64,000 bases of DNA from Rhododendron vialii (Eukaryota; Streptophyta; Magnoliopsida; Ericales; Ericaceae): positions 14,064,001-14,128,000 of the forward strand of contig NC_080569.1 in NCBI RefSeq assembly GCF_030253575.1, written 5' to 3'. Below the pieces are notes generated by a model. The model was not told the origin of the DNA, ran no database searches, and saw only the letters and a program-made list of their open reading frames with translations. This document shows positions 12,086-23,700 of the stretch, piece after piece (position 1 is the stretch's first letter; every line of letters starts with the position of its first letter). A program made the translations under genes and the position numbers.

Positions 12086-13691
12086 ATCCATCAATAGCAA
12101 TGTGGAAAGAGGCATACATATTTTCAAGGCACTCCATTTGGTCTGTAATCTGACTGAGCTGGTCTTGCTATTGAAATGCTTGGGTCATCCTGAGTCCTGA
12201 TCCATCCGATTTTGGCATTCAAGATTTCTATTATCTGTGTCGTCAGGAGATAGATGTATCATTAATTTTGTCATGGTAGTATTTATTTATCCTCCCTAAG
12301 GAGTCCGTTTCACCCCATAATTTTGTTCAGGCGTGTGATTTTCATACAGTATACAATTTTGTGTAGGCTTGTGATTTTCACAATCTCCTATCTTGTGTAA
12401 TGAAGAGAATTTTTGTCAAGTAGTCGTCTTGCTTATCATGGATTTATAGTTATTGCTCATCGTTTAATCAAATCATAAATTTCTACTTGCTTCCAAATTG
12501 TGTTTGGTTTAGTTTCCGAATTTTTGCTACATTTACACCAGCATTTAATTTACTGGGATAAAAAAAACACTTCTATGTGCACTGGCTAGCAGCTAGCTTG
12601 CATTTTTCACCACTTCATTAGTTTATAGTTGTCGTTACAGTTTCTCTTTTGATCTGGTTCTCTTTATTGTTTGCTTTACTTGTATCGTTGGGACATGCAT
12701 GATTGATAGTCCCACAGTGAATGAGAAGATTACAGAGATGATAGTCCCACGTTGAATGAGAAGGAAAAAGAGAAGGCTCTTATTGTGGAGAAATTTTGTG
12801 CTATAGCTAGGGAGATGTACTCTTCTCAAACGCATTCTTGGCAAAGATGTGCACTCTATGCGGAGCCAATGGAGTTGCTGTCTATGCTAAATTTAAAAGC
12901 CACATTACTTAAAATCTTCAACCAGATTCAGTCTCATACAAGTATGACATTATTCAGACTTTATATTTTTTTTTTATCAAACATTATTCAGCCTAGATCA
13001 CTCACTCTCTTTAGGAGAGTCTTTTTTATGGAGGAGAATTGAACTATACATTCCATCGAGTATGGCAGCAGATCCTTTATTGACAAGTCATTCAATGGGA
13101 TAGTGCCCATTGTATGTTTAATTGACGATGAATGCATAACGAATAGATCGCAACAAAAATGAGAAAGTTCATTTTTTCTTACATTGTCTGAGTAAGGGGA
13201 AAATCACGTCCCCCTCCTTTTCCAGATCCAAATTATTCTCCTAACTACTCCGAAGACTAATTCAAACTGTTGAAAGCGATAATCCTCCTGTAATAGATTA
13301 AGGAAAGTGTTTGAGGGATGAAGTCGTGACCCGAACCTGTCTTCTTTTTGGTACAACTCCGTTGAAATTATCTTCACAAAGACAAGTAATGACAGCTCTA
13401 AAGGCCAATTAGACCCAGTGTGAAAAACCATGGAGGCATTTGGCAGATGTGAAATTGACAACTGACCCTAGAATGCAACTTAACCTCCTTTGGTTTTCTT
13501 CTTCATGCATAAAACTACACCTTGTTTACTGCAAGCATACCTTCTGTAAAAGTGAAATTTGATGTTCTTATATTCTTGACTGTCCCTCAATCACTACTAT
13601 AGCCTCTTCGTCCCTGACTAGCTACCTTCATCTTTCTTGCATTCAACAAAAACATAATTCCTTTCGAAGGCAGTTTCCCACCTAGGTGCAA
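12086..13691. other. intergenic region between the WD40 and PPR genes
   Basis: This convergent spacer holds the 3' UTRs of both genes. A short imperfect direct repeat, GATAGTCCCAC plus GAATGAGAAG, occurs at about 12704 and 12739. A small open frame at 12752-13042 has no recognisable feature. I see no RNA gene or complete transposon. Confidence 0.5.
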
Positions 13692-15821
13692 CTATATGAA
13701 GGCAACAGAGACCAAACTATCAAACAAATTTACATTCAGAAATTCCTTTAGCAACACAATTTGGTTCTTCTTTGAACTCTTTTCTCTGTCCTTAATTTCC
13801 AGCTCTAGATTCTCCAGAGTGGTATAGATATCATCGGAGTTCAGATGAGATCGATCCGCAACACGAAACTCATGTACCTTCCCATTTATTTCGAGCCAGC
13901 TGCACCCAGGAACTTTCTTCAACCCTCTATCCCTCAAAAAGACTCTCATCTTAGCGACTTCATCCCACTTTCCTGCCGCAGCATATATATTGGATAGCAA
14001 GATGTAGTTTCCTGCATTTTTTGGTTCCATGGCTATAAGCTTCTCAGCAGCCAACTCAGCAAGCTTGGGCTCATTGTGCATTTTACAAGCACTCAATAGT
14101 GGACCCCACACTCTTGAGTCCGGTTTAAAGGGCATGGTGTTTATAAGCACTGAGGCTTCTTTCACGTGTCCAGAGCGCCCTAAGAGATCTACCATAGAAG
14201 CATAGTGTTCCTGATTAGGTTGACAAAAACAGGTTTCAGTCATCTCTTTGAAACACCCTCTCCCTTCTTCTACAAAACCTGAATTAACACAAGATGTCAA
14301 TAAACCTAGAAAGGTCACATGATCTGGTTTTACTTTGGACTGCTTCATTTGGCTGTACAGTTCACGACAGTGGAACCAATCTCCGTGCTTAGAATATGCA
14401 CTGATCATAGAGTTCCACGTGATTATATCCTTGTTATCAACTTCCTCGTCATCAAAAAGCTTTCTGGCCATTTCTATGCATCCACATTTGGCATAGCTAA
14501 TGAGAAGTGCCGTATTTAATGATACAAATGAGTCTAAAGCACACTTAATGGCGTACCCATGAAGGTTTTTCACTTGTTCTAGAGCCCCTATATTCACACA
14601 AGCAGGCAATATATTGATTACTGTAACAGAGTCTACTCTAAATCCCTCCAATTTCATCTTCGTTAAGAGAGCCAAAGCATCGTGAAAACAATCATGGTTT
14701 ACGTATCCTTTGATCATTGCACTCCACGAAACCACAGTCTTGTTTGTCACCAAATCAAAAAGTCTTCGAGCAGTGTCTGAGCTATTGCAATCACAATACA
14801 TGCCAATAAGAGAATTATGTACGGATACCTGATAATCCGAACCATTCCTAATCACATGAGCATGCATTTGTTGCCCCCACCTGAGTGATTTCAACTCTCC
14901 AATTGATGAAATAGCCGGAATTGCAGTACATAGATCAGCTCTAACCCCTGATCTCACCATTCCCATTAGAAGTTGCAAGGCCTCCATTTGGAGCCCATTA
15001 CGCGAATACCCAGAAATCATTAAATTCCACACAAAACAGTCCCTCTCAGGCATTTTATCAAACACTAATCTCGCATCTTTTATACTACCCAACTTTGAAT
15101 ACATGGTCAACAATGCAGTACTCACGGTGATATCTTTCCATAAACTGCTCACTAGTACCAAAGAGTGAGCACATCTCCCCGCTTTCAACGAGTTCAAATC
15201 AATACTTGACCTCAACATGCAAATTAGATCAACCGAATCCGGGTCGAATCTCCCCAATCTCATCCTATTCAATATCCGAAAACCCTGCTCATTATCATCA
15301 TTCGAGCAATAGGCCAAATCACTGCCCACAAAATCATTGCAATCAAAACCCAATTTTAACAAATACCCACAAATCATTTTCCCCATTACATCATCCAACA
15401 GTTGAGAGCAAGAGCTCAGCACAAAAGGGTAAACACATTCATCCGGGTGAATTGATTTCGAGACCATTTCTTGGAAAACCAAAAGGGTCTTTTCATACTC
15501 ACCAGACCTGTAGAGACATTTGAGAAACCTGGTGTACAAGGGCGTGTTTGGGTCGGAGACGGAGCGGAAGACTTGGTGGGAGGTACCGAGGTGGCCAAGA
15601 TTGGCGTAGGCGTCGATGAGTGTGGAAGAGAGTGATGGGTTTTGGTGGAGGCCGTGGAGGATGAACCGGGCATGGATTTGCTGGAGATGGAGCGGGTGTT
15701 TGCAGAGGTGTAAGAGAGAAGAGAGGGGATTGGATGGGCGTGGTTTGGTGGTGTAGGGTTTGGGTTTTGGAGGGAAGAAGGGGGTGAGGAGAAGTCTTGA
15801 CCGTTGAATGTGAAGCGGCAT
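13692..15821 (-). CDS. pentatricopeptide repeat protein, PLS class, E/E+ subgroup
   Basis: One intronless open frame encodes 709 residues from an ATG at 15821. The frame is open for another 136 codons upstream (to 16229), but that part is Arg/Ser/Phe-rich, and the family-like N-terminus begins at MPLHIQRSRLLL, a basic sequence suitable as a mitochondrial or plastid presequence. PPR motifs run through most of the protein (LQQIHARFILHG near residue 47, then repeated blocks such as VSWSAMIKGYVNHDCFHDAL and ITWNSMISAYSKHGDW). The E and E+ regions follow (GNYILLSNIYAAAGKWDEVAK, then PGCSWLEINGKVHEF near 637). There is no DYW deaminase domain. Such proteins bind organellar RNA and typically specify C-to-U editing sites with a DYW partner in trans. 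The target cannot be inferred. The gene is divergent from the ALIS gene. Confidence 0.9.
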   Translation of the reverse strand: MPLHIQRSRLLLTPFFPPKPKPYTTKPRPSNPLSSLLHLCKHPLHLQQIHARFILHGLHQNPSLSSTLIDAYANLGHLGTSHQVFRSVSDPNTPLYTRFLKCLYRSGEYEKTLLVFQEMVSKSIHPDECVYPFVLSSCSQLLDDVMGKMICGYLLKLGFDCNDFVGSDLAYCSNDDNEQGFRILNRMRLGRFDPDSVDLICMLRSSIDLNSLKAGRCAHSLVLVSSLWKDITVSTALLTMYSKLGSIKDARLVFDKMPERDCFVWNLMISGYSRNGLQMEALQLLMGMVRSGVRADLCTAIPAISSIGELKSLRWGQQMHAHVIRNGSDYQVSVHNSLIGMYCDCNSSDTARRLFDLVTNKTVVSWSAMIKGYVNHDCFHDALALLTKMKLEGFRVDSVTVINILPACVNIGALEQVKNLHGYAIKCALDSFVSLNTALLISYAKCGCIEMARKLFDDEEVDNKDIITWNSMISAYSKHGDWFHCRELYSQMKQSKVKPDHVTFLGLLTSCVNSGFVEEGRGCFKEMTETCFCQPNQEHYASMVDLLGRSGHVKEASVLINTMPFKPDSRVWGPLLSACKMHNEPKLAELAAEKLIAMEPKNAGNYILLSNIYAAAGKWDEVAKMRVFLRDRGLKKVPGCSWLEINGKVHEFRVADRSHLNSDDIYTTLENLELEIKDREKSSKKNQIVLLKEFLNVNLFDSLVSVAFI

Positions 15822-16850
15822 GTTAGGTGGCAGTTGAACCCATTTGGCGTTTTTATGAGGTTCGGGGGTTGCTTTGGGGAGTCTCACAGCCCTTTGGACG
15901 GAAGGGTGAGAAAACGGAAGGGTGAGAAAAGAAAAGAAATAATATGAAGAAAAAAAAGGTGGGTTCTTCTTTATCAGTGAGAAGAGAAAAGAAAAGGAAA
16001 GAAAAGAAAGGGGTGTGATTTCTCTCATTTTATTTAAATAACACTGAGAAATCAAATTCTCACAGGCGATTGGTCTCTTTTCAGTGAACTGAAACTTTCT
16101 CCCTCTCTTCTCCGGCAAACTTGGTACTCTCTCTCTCTCTCTCCTCCGGCAATGCACACAGCCACTCGTCCGACGACGATCCGATGAGAGGTGGACCACA
16201 CTCTCCCTTTTCTCATGGAATCTCGCCATTTTTTTTGGTGAGAAACGGAACTGGACTTGGGAGGGGTTCAGGTCTCCCTCCGTCTCTCACCCTCTCTTGT
16301 CTTGTTCTCCTTCCAAACACGAGAGAGAGAGTGAGCTCTCTCCCCGTCTCTTTTCTTCTCTCGCAAACTCTCGAGTCTAGATCCCCTGTCCGAGCCCAAT
16401 TCGGACAGGAGCCTGTCCCACTCCTCGAAGCCATTGATTTCGCAAATCAACGGCTGAAATGTGCCGAACACTTTTTCCTCTAAAAACAATGTCGTTTCGG
16501 TTTGATAAATCTCAACCGTTGATTTGCGAGATCAACGACTTCGAGGGAAGGGATAGGCCCTGTCCGAATTGGGCTCGGACATGGGATCCTCGGTGCGAAC
16601 TCTCACGTACCAAATGGGCTGTCAGAGTCGGACCCAAGAAAGAGAAATGGTTTTATTTGGCCATACCCGACTGGGCTGGGCATCGGACCCGGTGTTAGTT
16701 TCGTTTAGTCATGCACCTTTACGCAGAGATTAGCATCGCATCCCCCGCAGGTATATACCCGTGCGCCCCGTTTGCCAACCCAGCATTTCCGTCAACCGCC
16801 GTAGACGCATCCGACACCGTGCCCTCTCTCTCTCTCTCTAGCAGGAATAT
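15822..16850. other. divergent promoter region between PPR and ALIS genes
   Basis: This is the shared upstream region of two divergently transcribed genes. It carries pyrimidine-rich tracts (CTCTCT around 16129-16142, 16325 and 16829), expected of plant 5' UTRs, and the 208-bp foldback element at 16380-16587 that separates the two presumed promoters. The extended PPR frame crosses it but is unlikely to be translated. Confidence 0.5.
16380..16587. mobile_element. palindromic foldback MITE in a divergent promoter
   Basis: The left arm (GATCCCCTGTCCGAGCCCAA and onward to CAAATCAACGG) is repeated in inverse orientation at the right end (TTGATTTGCGAG through TGTCCGAATTGGGCTCGGAC to GGGATC). The arms are about 80 bp, with a few mismatches, around a spacer of about 45 bp. 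It encodes nothing. Size and structure fit a foldback-type non-autonomous DNA transposon. A target-site duplication is not clear. Confidence 0.75.
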
Positions 16851-17113
16851 ATACTTGCACCACAGATACATACACATTTCGTGTTCTTTCCCACCCACGG
16901 AAGCAATTACTCACCGCGATTCTCTCTCTCTCTTCCCCGCCAAAGGTAACACTCGAGTTTGTTTTCATTTTCTTTTTCTTTTTGCTGAATTTAGTTCATT
17001 TTCTTTGTTTTACTTCTGTGTTTGTGGGCAAATTATTGGTAGGAAGCAGGCCCGGCCCTCCTACTAGGAAGCCGACTAATTCTGGATTAGCCGGGGCTGT
17101 CTGTGTCAATTAA

Positions 17114-17698
17114 GGCAGTGTTTGGTGAGCTGGAATTATTGGAACGAAACAATGATTTTTTGGCCTCGTCCAATGGGAATGTAACCTAAGCAATTGTGTT
17201 CAACCACCTTGCAATTAGGTGAGCATTACACTCATTTCTGTTTGGCTAAAACCATAGGATCCACTATTTTTCTTTGATAACTCAAGTGTCTGGGCCAGCT
17301 TTCGCGCACATCAACTAATCTTGGGGACCATTCCTACCGCCCACTTACGGGGGTCCCAATTAAAGTAAGAGCAAAGCTCTATAAAGACTGGCCCCAAAGG
17401 AGTTGATAGCACCTAAGAAGTTTCGAATATGAGACCCTAAGTTCCAAGCCTTGACCACTAGGCCAACCTCTTGGGGTTCATAGGATCCACTGTTGTAAGT
17501 GAGACCACCCTATCATTGTAATTTCGAAAAAATTGGATTTATAGCGTAGGCATTTGCCTAAATTAGTGAACGACGCTTCGATTTGTACTGTATATTTTGT
17601 CAGGTTTTTTAGCGAGCCAAACGTCAGAAAGAGCATTTTCTAAGGAAATGACAAATTCAATTTGTTTTTAGAATCATTTCTCTCAACCAAACACTGCC
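17114..17698. mobile_element. PIF/Harbinger-like (Tourist-type) MITE, interrupted by a SINE
   Basis: The ends are perfect 13-bp inverted repeats, GGCAGTGTTTGGT and ACCAAACACTGCC, with weaker similarity further in. They are flanked on both sides by TAA (17111-17113 and 17699-17701), the 3-bp TWA duplication typical of PIF/Harbinger elements. The 585-bp length includes a 213-bp nested insertion and one copy of its duplication, so the original element was about 360 bp. It sits in the probable 5' UTR intron of the ALIS gene. Confidence 0.85.
17266..17478 (-). mobile_element. tRNA-derived SINE nested in the MITE
   Basis: The insertion is flanked by a 13-bp target-site duplication, CATAGGATCCACT, at 17253-17265 and 17479-17491. 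On the - strand it begins AACCCCAAGAGG and has a good polymerase III box A (TGGCCTAGTGG) followed about 30 bp later by a degenerate box B (ATTCGAAACT). The body includes GGGCCAGCTT on the + strand. The arrangement and length fit a plant tRNA-derived SINE, perhaps of the Au type, though that name is from memory. It postdates the MITE it interrupts. Confidence 0.8.
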
Positions 17699-17797
17699 TA
17701 AGGGTTTGCTTCTGATGCAGGTTGTTGGGGGATTGGAGTTGTTACTGAAGGATTCGTTGTGGGGTGGCTTTGGTTGAGCTGAATTTTTTTTATTTAG

Positions 17798-20700
17798 ATG
17801 GATGAGGATGGAGGTAGTTTCTCAGCAGTTGGCGTACAAGCACAATCAATCTCACCTCGTAGATCAAATGGTGAAGTCTTCTTGCTTTTTAACTACTGTG
17901 TTTAATCTCTCGCTTCGTTCTTTTTCTTTGCTGTAGACAAATTTTGAGCAGTTTGTTTTTGAGTTTGGTGAATATGTTACCTTTTTATCGTGGGAAGAAG
18001 ATCAATTAACCCTTTGATGTATGTAAAGGCACTGACACGTTGCTAATTATATACCTGTGAGGCTGTGATACAATAGATTCTACTGCATTAATTTGAATTG
18101 GTATTGAAGACTTCACACAAATTTTGGTGTTCATGAGAAGTCGATGGGTTGGCCCAAAAGACAATGGAAATTTGTATCTTGCACAAACGCAGAAAAAAAT
18201 AACTGAGTGGAGAGAAAATAAGTAGTTCGGGCCTTAAGGAGGAAGCCTTAAACTAAGAGAGCCTATTGTATTTTTAGGAGATTATGACTATCACTTGCAT
18301 ATTGAATCACGCAAGCAAATGGATCATGCTTTTACTTTGCATTGGCTCGACATTGAATAGGCCTCTTCTATCCTGCTTTGACTCAGAAATGGGGTGATAT
18401 CATTGAAAATGTCTGGATTATATTTGCTATCACAAGTGACGCACAATTAGGTGGAGGTTGGCCAAATCATCTTTGTTGAACAGTAGTTTATGTAGCCTGT
18501 GTTTCTTTTGCAGCTATATATCATTTCACCCAACAAAGTCTCCCCGCTTGTAAACCTGTCCTTACTCCAGCATGGGTGAGTGTGTGAACTCAAAAATATA
18601 TTTCTGTATCCATTACATAATTAAATTGGAGTACTCATAATTATTAATGGACTGTTTGATGTTAACTTCACGCCTTCCAGGTCATTACAACATTTTTTTT
18701 GATTGGTGTCATTTGTATTCCTGTTGGGCTTCTTTCCCTTCACGCTTCACAAAGTGTAAGCATTCTCTCTTCTTGTTTGTTACTATGTTCACTTTTATTG
18801 ATATGCATTCAGCTTTTGTTTTCATTCTAATTATACAGCTCCTGCTTTAAAGCTGGCTTAGCAATTATAAAGCATTTTATTTGCAGGTTGTGGAAATCGT
18901 GGACAGATATGATATTGATTGTATACCACCACCATTTAAGAGTAATAAGGTGGCATATATCAAAGATAGCTCAGTTACAAAAAATTGTTCTCGGTTCTTG
19001 AAGGTGATAGTCCATCTTGGTTTGAGAGCGTTATTCTTTTTCAATTTTCTCACTTTTTATTTTTTAAGAAGAATACCTCGTTGGATGTTTATCTCAGATT
19101 ACATATCTCACCTTTCTCTTACGTTCCTATGGTGGACCAGATATATATATCCATGTTATATGTTTTGCGCTTGGCCCCATTCCACTAAACCTTCTTAAAA
19201 ATTAAGTACTTATTTTCAATTTTCAAGCTTAAAAATAATGTACTTATGAAAATAAATTTTCAATTTTGTATTGCATATTTTTAGATTTCAGTAAGCCCAT
19301 TAGTTTTAAGCTTGAAACTTGCAAAAAAAGTACTTATTTGAAAATAAGTACTTTTTTGAGAAAGTGGAATGGAGGACAATGCCGACTGGCTGAAATGGTA
19401 GAATTTCTACTCTTCACTTTCCGAAAGCATAGATTTGTTTTTGTTATTATATTGTAAGAGTGAGAGCAAGAAAAACTGTTTTGCCCCTTTACACCATTGC
19501 ACTAATGATGAGGTATAGTTTCAAACTACCTCGCAGTTTTCAGATTGACGGATGTAGGGGGACCTTCATTTGTTAGAGTCTTTTTGGATTGGGAGTTGGA
19601 TTCACTTGTCCAGTTTGGGGGGCAGCTCATAGTGTGAGGATTAATGGGGATGAGACCAAAGAGGTCAAACGAAAAGGCAAATTGCTAAGGTTCACACTTT
19701 ACTGTTATAGCAGTCTAGTCCTCTTTATGTGTGGAAGGGGAAACCTTGTTTTTTCGGAAGCCTATTTGGAAGTCGGGAAGTCCATACCTGGTAGTAGCAT
19801 TTATTTGTTTGATGGCCTTTTTGTATGCCATTTGAACTGCATAACCTGAGAATAAGGTTTCCTGTTGACTGCCGATAAAAATAAAAAATAAAAAAGGTTT
19901 CCAGTTGACTATCGGTGTTGTACGTGCAAGGAAGAGGAGTCATCATCGGATCCTTTATTTCTGCACTATGATTTACCTAGAGAATTGAGGAGCCAACTGT
20001 TTTCCTACTATTTTTGGTCCAAGGGTAATGCCAGCCTCACTTTTTCACCTTTTGAATGTGGGGAATCTGTGTCATGTGAAGAAGGCAAAGAAGCCCTGGA
20101 GGTAGGGGTGACAGCCATCCCCAAGTTTCAAAGGAATGGTGTTATTATTGTATCATTGATTCATAACATTTAAATAATGCAGATTCAGGCCCCTGAAATT
20201 TAACTGTTTGTTACAAACTTCTTTGTTCTATAAACGTCCACCCCTGTATTTGACCCTGCTTCCTTCCTTGGCTGGAGGGTCTCCCTTTTCTTTAATCTGG
20301 AGTATTTGGAGAGAGAATGTGGAGGGTTGTGGAAGATCTACAAATGATTACCCTTATACCTAATTGACTAAGCTTTGTTCTATCCATTTTTGGTTGAAGG
20401 AGTAATGTTGACAAAACTGGAATCGATGAAATATCAGGATTTTTTCTACCGTAGAAATTTCCAATTATTCCGGATGAGTGGTTTTACAAGAATATTCTTT
20501 ATTCCTTACTTTTTATTTGCATATCGGACTGATCTTTAAATGGGCTGCCTTGATAAATAGGCCATATGCAATAGTTTCTTCCAGTCTTGATTGTTGGAGC
20601 ATTGACATATTTGATTTGGATTGTTTTACCACTTCTCCTATCTGTCTTTTCTTTCTCTTGTTCTTCTACTTCTCTCACTTCTTGTTCTCTCTTTATTCTA

Positions 20701-23700
20701 TCTCTTCTCATTCTCTCTTTCAGTTTCTCCATCTAGGAGTTTTGTGAATCTTCCGTTTGGTTTGTTAGATTTCATAGAAGTTGCATTTTGGGGAAGAACT
20801 AAAATCTTGTTTTATCATATGTATGTTTTTGTCTCCCTAATCATACAAGGCAATGCTCCTTTTAATGGTTATGTACTTACTTTCAAGAACAAAAAAAAAA
20901 AAACAAAGATGGCATAGTAATGGAGTGAGTGTTAACTAGAATGTTCCCAACTTAATTTGTTTGTCAATACCTTCATTGGACAAATGAGTTTGATATGTGT
21001 CTATTAATGTCACGGCGTGTACAAACTTCCTTTAGAAAATCACGATAAATTTCATGTTAGCGGCTGATAGATGCTTAGTAGGCTCATTGGGGGGAGCCTC
21101 CTTGTGAGTATGTCAATCGCTAAGATGGCGCAGGGTTATTTTTCTTCCTTTTTTTGTTTTTTTTTTTGTTTTTTTTGCTAAGAAGATGGTGTTAAGACAT
21201 TGGAGACTTTGGTAGAGGTGTTCATCTTATTATTACTGTTAGTGTCGATGTCTTGTGGTGAGTCTGGTGACATGGGAACCTACCCTGGGTTAACTAGGGT
21301 ATCCCTTGGGTGGAACTTGCATTATCTGATTTTACATGCATCACTTATTGATCTTCCTCATAACTGTTAGTTGTCTGGTTATGCCATATGCATTTGGCTT
21401 AAGTTCAATCTTTGCTTCTCATTGTGTGTATGATTGAGGGGCTGTGAGAGCCCCGAACGGGGAGTAGGAGAGAACCCAAGGCAATCTTGAGAGAGAGAGA
21501 GAGAGAGAGAGAGAGGCAGTAGTAGATGAGACCAAGGGACCCACCCAGATCACTGGTTAGGGGTGAGTGAGATGGGTATGAATAACAACTATGGTAGCCC
21601 TAGTGTCCTTATATATAGTGGAGGGATTTCCCTGAAGGGAGTTCGGCTGAAGGACACGTGGAGGGTTCCGGATGGCTACCCAGTTGAGGGTCAGCATCTA
21701 TGCTCTGAAGGGCCAAGCCTATGACAAGACAGCGAAGCGTCATAGGTAAAAGGTTGTAGGGCTGAGGTCAGCTGGCAAGGGGGGTATGTGTAGGGTTATT
21801 AGTGTTTAGCCAGAAAGGGGTTTATAGCCATGTGAGGTCTATGCCCTAGGCTTGAGGATCTAGTATTAGAAGTCAGTCATACGTGGGGCTTCATATCATT
21901 CGACCTCGGGGGTCGCCTGAATGTCAGGTGGTAAGTGAGATTTGGTATTTCAATCTAAGGTTTCAGAGGGGCAGCCTTAGGTTTCAGAGGGTTGGTGTGA
22001 TACGGATCCCAATAAAGTCGAGCCCTTGGTCAGCTAGTCTTCCTCTCTTTCTAAGACTGGCCTAGACCTTCAGACGATCCATTGAATTCAAGCCTCCATT
22101 CCATATTCCTCCTTCTGTCCCAAGTCACTTGGGCCCTGCCTTCAGCCCAAGCATAAGCCATTGTCCTCAGGAGTAGGTCGTCCTTCAGCCGAGCCTTTGG
22201 GCTATCCTTCGACTGTGACGACCTTCGCTCCTGAGATCTACTTCAGCCATGATGGACTTCACTCCTAAAGTCGTCCCTTCTCCTTCGGTCCTTGGTGCTT
22301 AGGCCAAGTACACACACTCATATACTGCATCACTCTTGAACGTGTTTGTGCATTGGCATTGACAACTTGATTTGCAGGTTCCCAAACACATGAAGGCCCC
22401 GATTTTCATCTACTATCAGCTGGATAACTACTACCAGAACCACCGCCGGTGAGTTCTTTCTTCACTTACCTAGTAAACTGACAATTCTATACCAACAAAA
22501 CTATGTATCAAATGCATTTATTATTCGAGCTCTTTTCCATGATTCCAGTCTATAGGAGGTATATGGTCCATTAAAGTTGATTAATTGGTAGCAAATTTTC
22601 CACACTATGTTATTTAATTTAAGTTTACCCTTCTGCCCTGCATTTTTATTAGAATGATCCCATTTCTACAGTTAGCTGTACCAGAGTGCATTGTTCATGA
22701 CCAAACAACTTGGTGTATTATATCTCTCAATTTATCCTCAGTTGGTATTACTCCTGTCATTTCCGAAGGGTTTAGTTTGATTCTTTCCTTTCTGATATAT
22801 GACGTCTCGTAAAGCATATTGGCCTTACAATTGCTCTTTGAAATTGTTCTTTTGAATTTTGTTGATGTACAACTATCATGTAATGTGCTGTATCCCTCCA
22901 ATTACGCCAACCTACTTTGATTTTATGGATTACGTTGTAACTTCTCCATCCTTTTATTAATCGACTCCTACATCTATATTAAGCCATAACAAGACAAATT
23001 GGTAAGGATTCAGATTTGACCCTCAGTGTAATTCTACGATCGTTGTAAATTCACTTGTTTCTCCATTTGGGAATCTAATTGTCTCAACATAATTCTTTGC
23101 TTACATATTTAGACAGAGTTTTCATTGCTTCTCTAGTCATAACATAATTGATATCCTTGATGATAATTGGACTTCTAGCATTCATCTCTGGTAACTGTAA
23201 GGGGATCTTTTGCAATAATCCATTGTTAAATGTTACAATCATGGAGCTTCTTGTCTTGTCACTGGATTTCACCAGCAATTTTCATTCTTGATTTTGTTTG
23301 GATTCAGAAAACAGCTAAGCTTGTATATTCAAAATTATGATTCAGCTTTGTGCTTTTATTCCAGGTATGTCAAAAGCAGAAGTGATAAGCAGCTTTTGTA
23401 CGGATTGAAGTACAATGGCACAAGTTACTGTAAACCTGAAGATTCCAACAATGGTCTCCCAATTGTCCCGTGTGGTTTAATCGCATGGAGTTTGTTTAAT
23501 GACACTTATAGCTTTTCTCGTGGGACATCGGCATTGAAGGTCAACAGGAAGAATATTTCCTGGAAGAGTGACCGGGATCACAAATTTGGAAAGGAAGTCT
23601 ATCCCTTCAATTTCCAGAATGGAAGCTTGATTGGTGGTGGAAACCTGGATCCAAATATTCCCGTAAGTATTTACAGCACATTGGATGGAATGTTCTTTCT

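Larger units (their letters stand above)
16946..17720 (+). other. probable 5' UTR intron of the ALIS gene
   Basis: A candidate leader exon ends GCCAAAG|GTAACA at 16945 and a candidate acceptor, GATGCAG|GTTG, lies at 17720, 77 bp before the start codon. The interval contains the PIF/Harbinger-like MITE and its nested SINE, which fits removal by splicing. The assignment is inferred from splice signals; transcript evidence would settle it. Confidence 0.5.

Noticed and set aside
12752..13042. 96-codon + strand frame downstream of the WD40 gene
   Set aside because: No motif, no promoter signal, and a low-complexity C-terminus; considered chance.
15822..16229. 136-codon in-frame N-terminal extension of the PPR protein
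   Set aside because: The extension is low-complexity and unlike a transit peptide, while MPLHIQRSR at 15821 gives a normal basic presequence close to the first PPR motif.
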